From positions 1 through 7,677 of the forward strand of contig CAKNAD010000127.1 of NCBI GenBank assembly GCA_929200515.1: a DNA stretch of 7,677 nt, written 5' to 3'. Under the pieces are notes generated by a model that was given only the letters and a program-made list of their open reading frames with translations, searched no databases and had not been told where the DNA came from. Positions within the stretch are counted from its first letter, which is position 1. Each line of letters begins with the position of its first letter. Made by a program: the position numbers and the translations under genes. Shown piece after piece: positions 7,263 through 7,677 of this stretch. This DNA comes from Candidatus Gorgonimonas leptogorgiae. Lineage in GTDB: Bacteria; Pseudomonadota; Gammaproteobacteria; Pseudomonadales; Endozoicomonadaceae.

Positions 7263-7677
7263 ATGAATACAGAAGTAACTAGTACAATCAAATCTAGATA
7301 TTTGAATTATTGTTATTTTACAATTGCTAATAGCTTACTAGCAGTTTTTATTGGTTTTTTTTATTTTTTCTCTAAGTTTTGGACTTATAATGCACCTACA
7401 TGTGGTTCCGAAAAATATTTTCTTACAATAGCATATACTTTAATTAATCATTTTAGTTTAATTGTTTTATGCTTTTTAATAGCTAATATAATTATTTTAC
7501 CAACTATTTTAATAAAAAATAAACTAAGGTTAATTATTCAAGCCATTGTTGCATCTGTTTTTATTACCTTATTACTGTACGATACTTATCTATTCCAGTT
7601 AGATGGCATGCATTTAACCGATATATTTTTTACTAATATTTCAACTTTATTTATTAATGATTTTAGCTTGTTGCTTA
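7263..7677 (+). CDS. DUF3413 / YejM (PbgA)-like inner-membrane protein, N-terminal part
   Basis: The frame is open from the ATG at 7263 for 138 codons to the window edge. The product is strongly hydrophobic with predicted membrane segments at about residues 18-38, 55-80 and 88-107. Charged or polar short loops (for example KNKLR, 86-90) lie between them. The pattern NSLLAVFIGFFYFF, then HFSLIVL, then LLLYDTYLFQLDGMHL resembles the N-terminal five-helix domain of E. coli YejM/PbgA, whose matching parts read HFSFLVF and LLLIDSEVFTRFHLHL. In that family a periplasmic sulfatase-like domain follows; it lies outside this window. YejM monitors LPS and adjusts LpxC turnover in enteric bacteria; the same role here is inference. 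The ATG has no good Shine-Dalgarno, but a plausible promoter sits just upstream. Assignment is by recalled pattern only, hence moderate confidence. Confidence 0.6.
   Translation, partial: MNTEVTSTIKSRYLNYCYFTIANSLLAVFIGFFYFFSKFWTYNAPTCGSEKYFLTIAYTLINHFSLIVLCFLIANIIILPTILIKNKLRLIIQAIVASVFITLLLYDTYLFQLDGMHLTDIFFTNISTLFINDFSLLL

Overview
The window is AT-rich bacterial chromosome (about a third G+C by eye) from a Gram-negative, most likely a gammaproteobacterium. The evidence is a KDO-8-phosphate synthase (needed only where LPS is made), a ubiquinone-type UbiA, an enterobacterial-type glucose PTS permease, and the start of a DUF3413/YejM-like LPS-linked membrane protein. KdsA, PyrG, UbiA and PtsG all read as close relatives of the E. 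coli proteins, but the gene order is not that of E. coli. I cannot name the genus from sequence alone.

Layout, left to right. (1) Bases 2-52 hold the last codons of a plus-strand gene, probably a SpoIIE/PP2C-type phosphatase domain. It meets ubiA tail to tail, and the two stop codons share one TTAA. (2) Bases 49-3403 (minus) are a tight operon pyrG-kdsA-ubiA with gaps of 21 and 4 bases. It makes CTP, the KDO precursor KDO-8-P, and the prenylated ubiquinone precursor. CTP is also the co-substrate that activates KDO, so pyrG and kdsA feed the same LPS step. (3) Bases 3404-3812 are a gene-free divergent region rich in inverted repeats, with candidate promoters on both strands. (4) Bases 3813-5282 (plus) are a single-gene unit, ptsG, the glucose EIICB permease. 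(5) Bases 5283-5352 are a compact set of overlapping hairpins between convergent genes, probably a two-way terminator. (6) Bases 5353-7050 (minus) are a two-gene unit: a thioredoxin-fold peroxiredoxin-like protein with a GTG start, then a 3-hydroxyisobutyryl-CoA hydrolase/enoyl-CoA hydratase-like protein. (7) Bases 7051-7262 are a second divergent regulatory region. (8) Bases 7263-7677 (plus) are the first 138 codons of a DUF3413/YejM-like inner-membrane protein, cut by the window edge.

All complete genes are core-metabolism or conserved families. I found no CRISPR array, tRNA, rRNA, insertion sequence, phage gene or defence cassette, and no clear sign of a new multi-gene system. The points most worth a second look are in non-coding DNA: the operator-like repeats and possible short transcript upstream of ptsG, the C-run near a possible pyrG start site, and the alternative hairpins after ptsG. 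The replacement of the usual pyrG/kdsA neighbours by ubiA and the A10 tract at the start of ubiA are also notable.
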